A DNA stretch of 29,689 bases from Candidatus Abyssobacteria bacterium SURF_5 (GTDB lineage: Bacteria > Abyssobacteria > SURF-5), in the NCBI GenBank assembly GCA_003598085.1, contig QZKU01000054.1, positions 1 to 29,689 on the forward strand, given 5' to 3'. Position 1 is the stretch's first letter, and every line of letters starts with the position of its first letter. The position numbers were made by a program, and so were the translations under genes. Positions 16,530 through 23,498 of this stretch are shown here, piece by piece. Under the pieces are notes generated by a model. The model made no database searches. It saw only the letters and a program-made list of their open reading frames with translations, and had not been told where the DNA came from.

Positions 16530-16537
16530 CGACGTAA
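16518..16537. repeat. perfect 20-bp palindrome
   Basis: TTACGTCGCTAGCGACGTAA is its own reverse complement. It lies 29 bases after the deaminase stop and over the -35 region of the putative RRM promoter. With no T-run on either side it is unlikely to be an intrinsic terminator. A homodimeric regulator's operator is the simplest reading. Confidence 0.7.
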
Positions 16538-16565
16538 TTGATGATTTTCATGTGGGGCAGGAACA

Positions 16566-17819
16566 TTAATTCTTACGCGCCTCCCGCTCGACAGATCGCA
16601 ATGCGATCTTCCCCCCTATGAGTGAAAAAAATGCCCCCGAGCTGTCGGCGAATATCGCCTCAAGCGGACTTTTGTCTTGTTCTTCTTTTCCTGCGCCAAC
16701 TCGTATGACGGTTATATCGGCGGGGCGGCCCGGCCGGAGCAACTCTTCTTCATGAGGGAGCGAGAGCGCTCTTAATCCATTGAGTGTCGCCATCTTCAGA
16801 ATATCAATCGATGATACTCCCGAATAGGATCGTCTCAGCGCCTTCATCTCGTCGAGGACGCTCAGCGATGGGCTGCTGGCGAGACTGTCCGTCCCAATCG
16901 CCACGTTGATTCCCCATTGAAGCATGGCTTCCACCGGATGCCGGCGATGGCGAAAATACTGGTGGCTCCTGGGACAGAATACAACTGAAGAGCCCGATGC
17001 GGCGATAATCTTCAGATCATTCTCATCAGCATAATTGCAGTGCACCAGAACGGCAGGCCGATCCAGTCCCCCAAGATCCCGAAAATATTCGACCGGTGTC
17101 TTTTTCGGGGGTGTCCATCCCGGCGGCATGCCCAATTCCTCTCGAAATCGCCTCAGCTCACCGGTGCCTTCCCGAAGGAACTCGAGCTCGGGAACGGTTT
17201 CCCCCAAATGAATGCAAAGAGGGGCTGAGATGCTGTGACCCAGTGAGACGCACTGCCGCAATAGTTCTTCCGATACCGTATAGGGGGAGTGGGGTGATAT
17301 CCCCGCCAGCATGCATCCGTTTGTCGGATGCTCCGCCAGATTTCTTTTTAAGGCAGCGCTTGTTTTATCAGCCGTATGGGAATCGAAGTTGATAACTTCG
17401 TAATACGCTCGTCCCTGCAGGGGGAATTCAGAATAAGCGGCGCCGTCCGCCTGCCGGATGATATCGCCGGCCGCAGTGGTTCCGCATGCCACACTCTGCT
17501 GGATTCCATCGCGGAGCGATTGCGAAAAATAGTCGATCTCCCATTGGCTTGTCACGCTGATGATCGTGCGGATCCAGTTCGTAAAGAGAGGCTGTGGTCG
17601 AAAGCAATTTTGCGCCAGCGTCAGTTCCAGATGAGTATGCGCATTGACCAGACCGGGAATGAGGATGCTGTCATCGCCCAAGTCGATACATTCTTCAGGC
17701 GGAAAGGCGGGTGCGTCTCCACAATCCATGGCGGCAATATATCCGCCTGAAATCGTCAGATACACATTTTCTTCAATGCGGCCGGAGCAGTCAATCAGGT
17801 GCTTGCAGCGGATGATCAT
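16566..17819 (-). CDS. amidohydrolase: adenosine-type (MTA/SAH or aminofutalosine) deaminase
   Basis: A 417-residue deaminase of the TrzN/MtaD/MqnX branch. Metal ligands are visible in NAHTHLE (HxH), CIHLGET, VLVHCNY and GTDSLASSPSL, the last being very characteristic of this branch. It should convert the 6-amino group of an adenosine derivative to the inosine form. ATG 17819 overlaps the stop of the phosphorylase as ATGA and is preferred; ATG 17831 would add four residues. Its partner is an MTAP-family phosphorylase, so deamination of 5'-methylthioadenosine or 5'-deoxyadenosine followed by phosphorolysis is the likeliest pathway. Aminofutalosine deamination in menaquinone synthesis is the alternative; no other futalosine gene is in the window. 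Confidence 0.86.
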   Translation of the reverse strand: MIIRCKHLIDCSGRIEENVYLTISGGYIAAMDCGDAPAFPPEECIDLGDDSILIPGLVNAHTHLELTLAQNCFRPQPLFTNWIRTIISVTSQWEIDYFSQSLRDGIQQSVACGTTAAGDIIRQADGAAYSEFPLQGRAYYEVINFDSHTADKTSAALKRNLAEHPTNGCMLAGISPHSPYTVSEELLRQCVSLGHSISAPLCIHLGETVPELEFLREGTGELRRFREELGMPPGWTPPKKTPVEYFRDLGGLDRPAVLVHCNYADENDLKIIAASGSSVVFCPRSHQYFRHRRHPVEAMLQWGINVAIGTDSLASSPSLSVLDEMKALRRSYSGVSSIDILKMATLNGLRALSLPHEEELLRPGRPADITVIRVGAGKEEQDKSPLEAIFADSSGAFFSLIGGKIALRSVEREARKN

Positions 17820-18679
17820 GTTCGAATCCATTCGCGCCAGTTCTCGCCGATGACTCCCCGGTCTCGATACCGCTGCATCAAGCTTGCACAGGAGCAGGTC
17901 GGTTCCGAATTTCGAGTCGCTTTCGCCATCATTCCCGCTATTGCCGGAAACGCCTTGACACTTGCCTCAATGGCTTCAAATTCGGCTTCGCTTGTTAACC
18001 CTTCAAAAAGGATTCCCGGACGAAACGGTTTTTTCCTAATGCCTTCTGCGTAGTTGGTGACATAGCAGAGAGCCGCATAACAGATTTCCAATTCGCGCGC
18101 AAGGAAGACTTCAGGCGCCAAAGTCATCCCGACAAGATGAGCGCCGTATGCCGCAAACTTTCTTATCTCCGCCGGCGTTTCCAGTCGGGGTCCTTCCGTG
18201 CAGACATAGGTGCCGCCCGCGTCGTATTTCAAGCCGAGATCTGCGAGGATTTGTTCGAGCAACCCGCGAAGGTGGGGACAGAAAACCGGGTTCTGGCGTA
18301 TGAAACCCAGTCCTCCGTGTTCATAAAACGTGGCCGGCCTGCGGCGGGTCTCATCGATGATGTCGTCGATAACGATGAATTGTCCAATGGCGAATTCGAC
18401 TGTTATCGCGCCAGGTCCGGACCACGCAATGATCTGTCTCACCCCAAGGTCTTTGAGCGCGTATATGTTCGCCCGGTAATTCACGAATGAAGCCGCAACC
18501 GAGTATCCGGTTTCGCCATGGCGTGAAAGAAAAAGATAATCAGAGTCATTGGAACGAATCAGGTGAACGGGTTGACTTTTTCCGAAGGGTGTCTGAAGCG
18601 GGCCGATCGTTTTTCGACCGGACTTTTGGTCGAGAAATCTAAAGGCTTGGCTGCCGCCGATAACAGCGAACCGCGGCAT
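17816..18679 (-). CDS. MTAP-family purine nucleoside phosphorylase
   Basis: A 287-residue phosphorylase that would split a 5'-modified purine nucleoside with phosphate. The start IGGSQAF gives the phosphate loop (IGGS, 7-10). RHG near residue 60 and NYRANIYALKDLGV are family hallmarks, with EGPRLETPAEI and VGMTLAPEVFLARELEICYA lining the substrate site. I chose ATG 18679 because family members begin right at the IGGS strand; ATG 18769 would add 30 mostly charged residues with no counterpart. Coupling to a deaminase suggests action on a methylthioinosine- or deoxyinosine-type product, as known for the bacterial methylthioinosine phosphorylase route. Confidence 0.88.
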   Translation of the reverse strand: MPRFAVIGGSQAFRFLDQKSGRKTIGPLQTPFGKSQPVHLIRSNDSDYLFLSRHGETGYSVAASFVNYRANIYALKDLGVRQIIAWSGPGAITVEFAIGQFIVIDDIIDETRRRPATFYEHGGLGFIRQNPVFCPHLRGLLEQILADLGLKYDAGGTYVCTEGPRLETPAEIRKFAAYGAHLVGMTLAPEVFLARELEICYAALCYVTNYAEGIRKKPFRPGILFEGLTSEAEFEAIEASVKAFPAIAGMMAKATRNSEPTCSCASLMQRYRDRGVIGENWREWIRT

Positions 18680-18720
18680 ATCACTGGAATGGGCGGAACG
18701 GGTCGGGACGCTTCTGCGCC

Positions 18721-18744
18721 GGGAAGAGCTTTTCTTCTCTTCCC
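18721..18744 (-). other. hairpin just upstream of the phosphorylase start
   Basis: GGGAAGAG and CTCTTCCC are perfect 8-base arms around an 8-base loop, about 40 bases before ATG 18679 in the transcript. No T-run follows. It could protect the mRNA end or gate translation. It is also inside the frame of the longer start form, so it could be incidental. Confidence 0.35.
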
Positions 18745-18798
18745 GCCCCCCTGGCTTATCTTTCATCATCCGGCAATCAATTTTCTCTACGGCCCGAG

Positions 18799-18826
18799 AT
18801 TATCTCCGGCTCATCGCAACAGCCAA
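18799..18826 (-). promoter_or_regulatory. weak sigma-70-type promoter for the phosphorylase/deaminase pair
   Basis: TTGGCT (18826-18821) and GATAAT (18804-18799) on the minus strand with a 16-base spacer. Predicted start is near 18792. Confidence 0.33.
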
Positions 18827-18906
18827 GGGAACGATTTCAGTGATGTGAAGCTTCTCGTCGAGGAGGACATCGGTGGAAAATCCAGCAAAGTGCCGCTGCC
18901 TCTTTC

Positions 18907-19308
18907 CTAGTGGGTGCGTTTTTGGGTTCCGGCTGAAAGCCGGCGCCCCATCAGTGCAATTCGTCCTGCAAGAGCCCACGTCCCGTTGTTCGTTGACTCT
19001 CGCGGGATGGGCCGAACGAATGGACCCGATTCCATCGAAAATGCGATCGCGGCTCCGATTGCAGCCGCTATCTCCTCTTCTCCAAGTTCTAATTCCGGCG
19101 CTTCGGCCAGACCGGGTTCCTTTTGACGCTCCGCTTCCTTTTTTCGCCGCCCTTCCTGAGACACCAGCCGGGACACGATACTTCCGAGAAGCTGCATGCC
19201 TATCATCAGGATGGCAAGGACAATAAAGACGCCGACGAAGCGGATGACGAGGGTGCTCATTATATATGCCCAGGGCAACTCGACGGCCCGCTGGATGAGC
19301 TCGCTCAA
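18907..19308 (-). CDS. OadG-like gamma subunit of a sodium-pump decarboxylase
   Basis: A 133-residue protein with one N-terminal membrane helix (about 18-42), a charged KKEAERQKEP linker, EEEIAAAIGAAIAFSM, and the C-terminal WALAGRIALMGRRL segment. This is the usual order of OadG proteins, which anchor biotin-dependent Na+-pumping decarboxylases (oxaloacetate, methylmalonyl-CoA, glutaconyl-CoA). TTG 19308 is the likely start since GAGG lies about seven bases before it; ATG 19260 would start inside the region before the helix. It has its own good promoter. The alpha, beta and biotin-carrier genes are absent from this window, so the partner complex must be elsewhere. Confidence 0.78.
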   Translation of the reverse strand: MSELIQRAVELPWAYIMSTLVIRFVGVFIVLAILMIGMQLLGSIVSRLVSQEGRRKKEAERQKEPGLAEAPELELGEEEIAAAIGAAIAFSMESGPFVRPIPRESTNNGTWALAGRIALMGRRLSAGTQKRTH

Positions 19309-19353
19309 AAAGACCTCACTTTAGTGGTTTCTCATTGTATTAAACCCAGCTTC

Positions 19354-19382
19354 AGTATACAGGTATGCTTTGAAAAAATCAA
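19354..19382 (-). promoter_or_regulatory. sigma-70-type promoter of the OadG-like gene
   Basis: TTGATT (19382-19377), a 17-base spacer and TATACT (19359-19354) on the minus strand. Predicted start near 19347 gives a leader of about 38 bases ending in GAGGT before TTG 19308. This supports the TTG start. Confidence 0.62.
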
Positions 19383-19400
19383 AACGCGTCTGATCGGATT

Positions 19401-20030
19401 CTATTTCTGCCGGTCCAACTTGACGCGCGTGCTGATAAAGACGTGATCGGTCTCAATCGAGTAAGCGAGGCCGGTCTGATCGCAAATGCGAACGATTATC
19501 TTTCTCAATGAGGTATCTTCGTCGACTCGCAGAGATATCTTAGGGTCCAATACCTTGTTATCGTCTCGAAACACCGTGTCGTCGACGATAATGTTGACAT
19601 CGGTAAGGAAAGTCAACGATTTCGCCACGCTCTGAATGTCTTTTCCTTCAAAATCGACCCGGATTAACTGGTTGAGCTTCTGGTAAAATTCGTCCTGAGC
19701 TTCTCCCTGTTCCTCGATTTCCTCGATGACCGTTTTGCACGTCGCAATCGATTCATCCACCATCCGATCGAGCCCATGCGGCCGCTCTTCCGGCAGGTTC
19801 GGATACTCTTGCCAAATCCGCTCATAAGCGTTTAGGGCCTCCCGATATTTCCGCAAGGCAAGCGCGTAGTCCTTTTCCTCCAAAGCTTTCATGGCTTCTT
19901 CTTCGAGCGGCTTGGCCTCGTGCAAAAAACAGAAGAGAGCCGATCTTTCGACTTCAAAAGCAGCCGCTCTTGTCGCAAATCCCGGCAGCAGAAGCGTTAT
20001 CGCCATCAGGACAAGCAAGGATCTTCTCAT
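19401..20030 (-). CDS. exported protein with helical repeat and STN (secretin-type) domain
   Basis: A 209-residue protein. Residues 1-24 are a signal peptide (MRRSLLVLMAITLLLPGFAT then RAAAF). Residues about 36-80 look like a TPR-type helix pair (EEKDYALALRKYREALNAYE). Residues about 122-209 match the short N-terminal domain of secretins and TonB receptors (VDFEGKDIQSVAKSLTFLTD, then ISLRVDEDTSLRKIIVRIC and a final HVFIST strand). It would sit in the periplasm. No secretin channel domain follows. Its start overlaps the stop of the PHP gene as ATGA, so the two are translationally coupled. Confidence 0.78.
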   Translation of the reverse strand: MRRSLLVLMAITLLLPGFATRAAAFEVERSALFCFLHEAKPLEEEAMKALEEKDYALALRKYREALNAYERIWQEYPNLPEERPHGLDRMVDESIATCKTVIEEIEEQGEAQDEFYQKLNQLIRVDFEGKDIQSVAKSLTFLTDVNIIVDDTVFRDDNKVLDPKISLRVDEDTSLRKIIVRICDQTGLAYSIETDHVFISTRVKLDRQK

Positions 20031-20731
20031 CGTTTACCGTTCCATAGATGTCGCAGGCTTCCGTACAGTACATCGACTACGTGTTCGACACCGTGTCGTG
20101 TGAACTTCCTTAAGTTCAACGGTGTCGCAGCGATCTGCACACGTCCCCGTTTGACGGCATCGATAATAGCGTCGGTGTCCTTCTCTGCTTCAACGAGCGA
20201 ATAAGCAGAACCGAAGTTCGGCAAATGATGGCAGTCGGAGGAGCATACAAGCGGCATATTATATCGCAACGCCACATTAACTGCAAAGGTATTGAAGTTG
20301 ATGTTGTCGTTGAAGAACCAGGAATATTCGAGCGCGTCGAAAAGATCGATGTTTTTGCGGACGTGCCAGAGCAACGATGCGAGACCGGGGAAGAATGGGT
20401 GCGGAGCTACCACCAGGTTGGATCGGTTTTTCAGGTTTTTTATGTCCGCGAATGTGCGCGCCGAAAGAAATTTCTCTTGTGCATTTACGATGAGCACATG
20501 TTTCCCGTGAACCGTGATTTCCGCTCCCGGAATGAGAATGATGCCCCGCTCAGCGGCGTAATCACGCAGGTAACTGTTGAAACAAATGCCGTTATGATTC
20601 GTGACGCTCAAAGCGTCGTACCCGAGAAGATGTGCTCTGTCGATGAGTTGGCAACTGGTATGGCGGATAGGCTCTTCCGGATCTTCGGCCGTATGGGTAT
20701 GGAAATCTGTCTTTAAAAGCTTTGTTGCCAT
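20027..20731 (-). CDS. PHP-domain metal-dependent phosphoesterase
   Basis: A 234-residue cytoplasmic protein of the PHP family. Metal ligands are visible in DFHTHT (His11, His13), VTNHNG, the glutamate of PGAEITV, APHPFF, and SSDCHHLPNFGSAY. Stand-alone PHP enzymes hydrolyse phosphate monoesters or nucleotides; the substrate is unknown here. ATG 20731 is preferred, because the upstream in-frame TTG at 20767 overlaps the predicted -10 box. It heads a two-gene operon with the STN protein and is divergent from the pseudokinase operon, which suggests but does not prove a link. Confidence 0.86.
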   Translation of the reverse strand: MATKLLKTDFHTHTAEDPEEPIRHTSCQLIDRAHLLGYDALSVTNHNGICFNSYLRDYAAERGIILIPGAEITVHGKHVLIVNAQEKFLSARTFADIKNLKNRSNLVVAPHPFFPGLASLLWHVRKNIDLFDALEYSWFFNDNINFNTFAVNVALRYNMPLVCSSDCHHLPNFGSAYSLVEAEKDTDAIIDAVKRGRVQIAATPLNLRKFTRHGVEHVVDVLYGSLRHLWNGKR

Positions 20732-20766
20732 TATTCTTGGAAACTCGCCCGAGAAATAATGATTCA

Positions 20767-20795
20767 ATTGTAGTTCAGTTTCTCTTCCTTGTCAA
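20767..20795 (-). promoter_or_regulatory. near-consensus promoter of the PHP/STN operon
   Basis: TTGACA (20795-20790), a 17-base spacer and TACAAT (20772-20767) on the minus strand. Predicted transcription start is near 20760. Confidence 0.72.
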
Positions 20796-20855
20796 TGCGA
20801 TTTCCGGCTTTTTCGCGGCTTTTTTTTACAACAGAAAAACTATTTCATATTTCCA

Positions 20856-20890
20856 TTGACATTGACAAGAAACCGTTTATGCACTATAAT
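20856..20890 (+). promoter_or_regulatory. perfect consensus sigma-70 promoter with doubled -35 box
   Basis: TTGACA occurs twice in tandem (20856-20861 and 20862-20867). The second is exactly 17 bases from a perfect TATAAT (20885-20890). Predicted start is near 20897. This is the strongest promoter in the window and drives the pseudokinase/FHA/propeller operon. Confidence 0.85.
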
Positions 20891-20928
20891 CTCCAATTAT
20901 GAATGGCAAGCAAATGCTCGGGGGTTCC

Positions 20929-23073
20929 ATGTTTCATATCGGCCAGTGGATTGACAACCAGTACCAGGTGCTGGAAAAATTGGTCAGCCGCTGGTGGATC
21001 CAGTATGTGGTTCAGGACCGCATCTCGGGAAACACTTTTCTTGTCAAGCGGTTTTCCGATGTGATCCTTCTGGACGAATCCGCACGTATTCGATTTGAGG
21101 CAAAAGCTAAAATTTGGATCGGCCTCAGCGAAGGCGATGAAACGGTAAAAGCCTTCATGGTCAAAGAATACGGAGGGATTCCACATATTTTTATTGAATA
21201 TGTCGCGGGTCCGACTCTGGCGACCATATTCAATGCCGCTTCCGGCAAGGCGCTGCCGTTGGAACAAACAGCCGCCTTGATGAAACAGTTGGTCAGCGCA
21301 ATGAAAGTGCTCCACAACGCCAGCCTTTTCGAACAGAGCGGCAGCGTGATCCACGGCGGCTTGAACCCGCAGGTGATCCTGCTCCATGACGGGAACGTCA
21401 GGATAACCGATATCGGTTTTGCGCCTGTCATCCATCAAGCTGCGAAGACGAAAAATATGAGCTTGTTCAAGAATGAAATACAGTATCTGGCGCCGGAACA
21501 GCTCCGCGACCCTGCCTCCGCAAATGAATTGACCGATATCTATGCATTTGGCGCAATCATGTATGAGGCGGCGACGGGCACTACGCCGCCGGTTGTCAAA
21601 AAGACGCAGGATCCTCTGCATGAATTCATTGCCGTCGCACCTGTTGCCCCGCGTCTGAGAAACCGGTCCTGCCCCCAGTGGCTCGAAGAAACCATCCTCA
21701 AATGCATGGCGAGAGACCCGCAGAACCGATTTCAAACGTTTGACCACATCGCCGATTTTCTTGCTCAGTTGCTGGATTCGGGGAGGTTGCCGCATAAGCT
21801 GGAGGTCGAAGAGGAGGGTGGCTCGGCTTCCAGAGTAGCTCGGATCCGCGGAGTTGCAAAGAAAGAGTCGCGCAGGCTGAACCACTATTACATTGGCGTC
21901 GAGCACATGATGCTGGGCCTGCTCGCCGAGGAAGAAAGCCTGGTGGTCAGCTGCTTTGGCGATCAATATACCGCTCCTCAAATACGCTCCGAATTGTTTG
22001 ACCGCCTGCCGAAAGGCGAGGGACCGTGGTACTGGGACGGTATTATCAAGACGCCACGGTACAAGAACATCATGAAATCGGCGCGAATCATCAAACGCGA
22101 GTTTGGTCATGAACGGATGCTTCCGCAACATGTGCTCCTCGCAATACTCGAGGAAGGCAAAAACGTGCCTGTTCGCGCTTTGAAAGAAATGAATATTGAC
22201 GTAAAAGCCGCTGCCGACTACCTGCGACAGGAATTCATACAAAAAATTCCCGCTTTTTGCCCAAATGATCCCGATACCCCCCTCGGCAAATGCGCCCGAA
22301 AACTTGTGTGTGCAAGATATCTTCCTGACACGATTCCTTTTATCAACCGGAAAGACGAGCTTCAGGCGGCGGTTCATTCGATACTCGACAGCCGAAGAAG
22401 CGTAATTCTGAATGGCCCGCCCGGCATCGGCAAAAAGGCCTTCGTCCGCGAGCTCGAGTGCCACCTCGAGCAAACCTGCCAGGATAACGGCATACCCTAC
22501 GGAGGAATGTACGAGCTGAGAAAAGCCGACTTGCTTTCGGTAACCGAAGATGACGAGCAGAGAGAGGAACTTTTCCTGAATCTGATTACCTCTGTAATTG
22601 GATTCAATGGCATCCTCGCCGTGGAAGGACTCGATGTGCTTATCGGAATAGGCGCGCGCGCTCGAATCGGTTTTATTGCGGAAATCATGACAAGTTATCT
22701 CGACTCAAATGACCTTATTATTGTGGCCACGACGACTCCGGAAGGGGTGGAATCGTGCGAAATGGAGTCGAAAGAAATACTTTCCCATTTTGACGTGATC
22801 AACCTGTCAGAGCCGTCCGCGGAGACAGTTATGGAAATCCTGTCCGCCGCCAAAGATGTCTTGGAAGTGGAGCATTCGTTCACTATTGAACCGGATGCTC
22901 TTGCAGCCGTAATGGAGCTTTCCGGCCGTTTCGCCGAGCCGGCGTTTCCGGCAAGAGCGCTGGAGGTGCTTGATCGCACATGCATCTTCGCCAAACTGTC
23001 CGGGAATTCTCAGAAAGGTGTGATTGATTCAGAATCCGTAACCGAGTTTATCGCCGCCTGCTCACAAGGTTAG
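20929..23073 (+). CDS. pseudokinase / Clp-N / degenerate AAA fusion protein
   Basis: A 714-residue protein. Residues about 4-285 have the protein kinase fold: lysine in FLVKRF (Lys40), TDIGF (Asp161, the DFG site), YLAPEQL and TDIYAFGAIMYE. The catalytic loop reads HGGLNP (142-147) instead of HRDLKP, so the base Asp and the Lys are missing, and the glycine loop (LVSRWWIQYV) is absent; it is probably a pseudokinase. Residues about 300-440 resemble two Clp N-repeats (YIGVEHMMLGLL; LPQHVLLAILEEG). Residues about 460-700 resemble the Clp D1 AAA domain, but Walker A is GPPGIGKK (Lys503 for Thr/Ser) and Walker B is VEGLD, lacking the DE pair. ATG 20929 is preferred (GGGGG five bases upstream); ATG 20899 would sit at the transcript end. 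An FHA gene follows after six bases. Confidence 0.85.
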   Translation: MFHIGQWIDNQYQVLEKLVSRWWIQYVVQDRISGNTFLVKRFSDVILLDESARIRFEAKAKIWIGLSEGDETVKAFMVKEYGGIPHIFIEYVAGPTLATIFNAASGKALPLEQTAALMKQLVSAMKVLHNASLFEQSGSVIHGGLNPQVILLHDGNVRITDIGFAPVIHQAAKTKNMSLFKNEIQYLAPEQLRDPASANELTDIYAFGAIMYEAATGTTPPVVKKTQDPLHEFIAVAPVAPRLRNRSCPQWLEETILKCMARDPQNRFQTFDHIADFLAQLLDSGRLPHKLEVEEEGGSASRVARIRGVAKKESRRLNHYYIGVEHMMLGLLAEEESLVVSCFGDQYTAPQIRSELFDRLPKGEGPWYWDGIIKTPRYKNIMKSARIIKREFGHERMLPQHVLLAILEEGKNVPVRALKEMNIDVKAAADYLRQEFIQKIPAFCPNDPDTPLGKCARKLVCARYLPDTIPFINRKDELQAAVHSILDSRRSVILNGPPGIGKKAFVRELECHLEQTCQDNGIPYGGMYELRKADLLSVTEDDEQREELFLNLITSVIGFNGILAVEGLDVLIGIGARARIGFIAEIMTSYLDSNDLIIVATTTPEGVESCEMESKEILSHFDVINLSEPSAETVMEILSAAKDVLEVEHSFTIEPDALAAVMELSGRFAEPAFPARALEVLDRTCIFAKLSGNSQKGVIDSESVTEFIAACSQG

Positions 23074-23079
23074 TTCGCC

Positions 23080-23457
23080 ATGATGGATGAAGGACCCCTG
23101 AATGAAGCTCAGTCAGTCAATGCTGCAAAATCTTCCTCCAGGAGAATAGGCAGGTTTGTGATCGAGATCATGAACGGACCGGAAGACGGTCGCATCATCG
23201 AATGCCGGGAATTCCCGATCACGATCGGTCGAGCGAGTGACAACATCGTCCATCTTCCCTATGACCATCTTATTTCCAGGCATCATGCCACGATTGAAAG
23301 GGAAGGCGACTCGCTTACCCTCACTGATTTGAAGAGCACAAACGGGACCTTTTTTCGCGAACACAAGGTTCAGGGGCAGGTTGCCATTGATTTGAATAAA
23401 TTGTTACGAGTCGGAGCCACCCTCTTAACCGTCAGGCTCCGCTCCGTAAAAGGATAA
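23080..23457 (+). CDS. stand-alone FHA-domain protein
   Basis: A 125-residue cytoplasmic protein that is almost only an FHA domain, which binds phosphothreonine peptides. The key residues are intact: IGR with Arg51, SRHHA with Ser66 and His69, and STNGTF with Asn88. Binding competence is therefore expected. The first 25 residues are Ser/Arg-rich and flexible. It starts six bases after the pseudokinase stop, and AAGGT upstream of ATG 23080 serves as ribosome site. In known systems FHA proteins act with Ser/Thr kinases. Here the local kinase looks inactive, so the phosphate donor may be elsewhere. Confidence 0.94.
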   Translation: MMDEGPLNEAQSVNAAKSSSRRIGRFVIEIMNGPEDGRIIECREFPITIGRASDNIVHLPYDHLISRHHATIEREGDSLTLTDLKSTNGTFFREHKVQGQVAIDLNKLLRVGATLLTVRLRSVKG

Positions 23458-23498
23458 GTTCCGCCTCAAGGCCGCCTCCCGTAGGCAAACCGCGTGCG

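Noticed and set aside
18563-18910. 115-residue plus-strand frame opposite the phosphorylase and the gap beyond it
   Set aside because: No ribosome site or known motif; its first part is antisense to a real gene.
20884-22473. 529-residue open frame on the minus strand across the pseudokinase gene
   Set aside because: It is antisense to a frame with clear kinase, Clp-N and AAA features and shows no family motif itself; long antisense frames are common at this GC.
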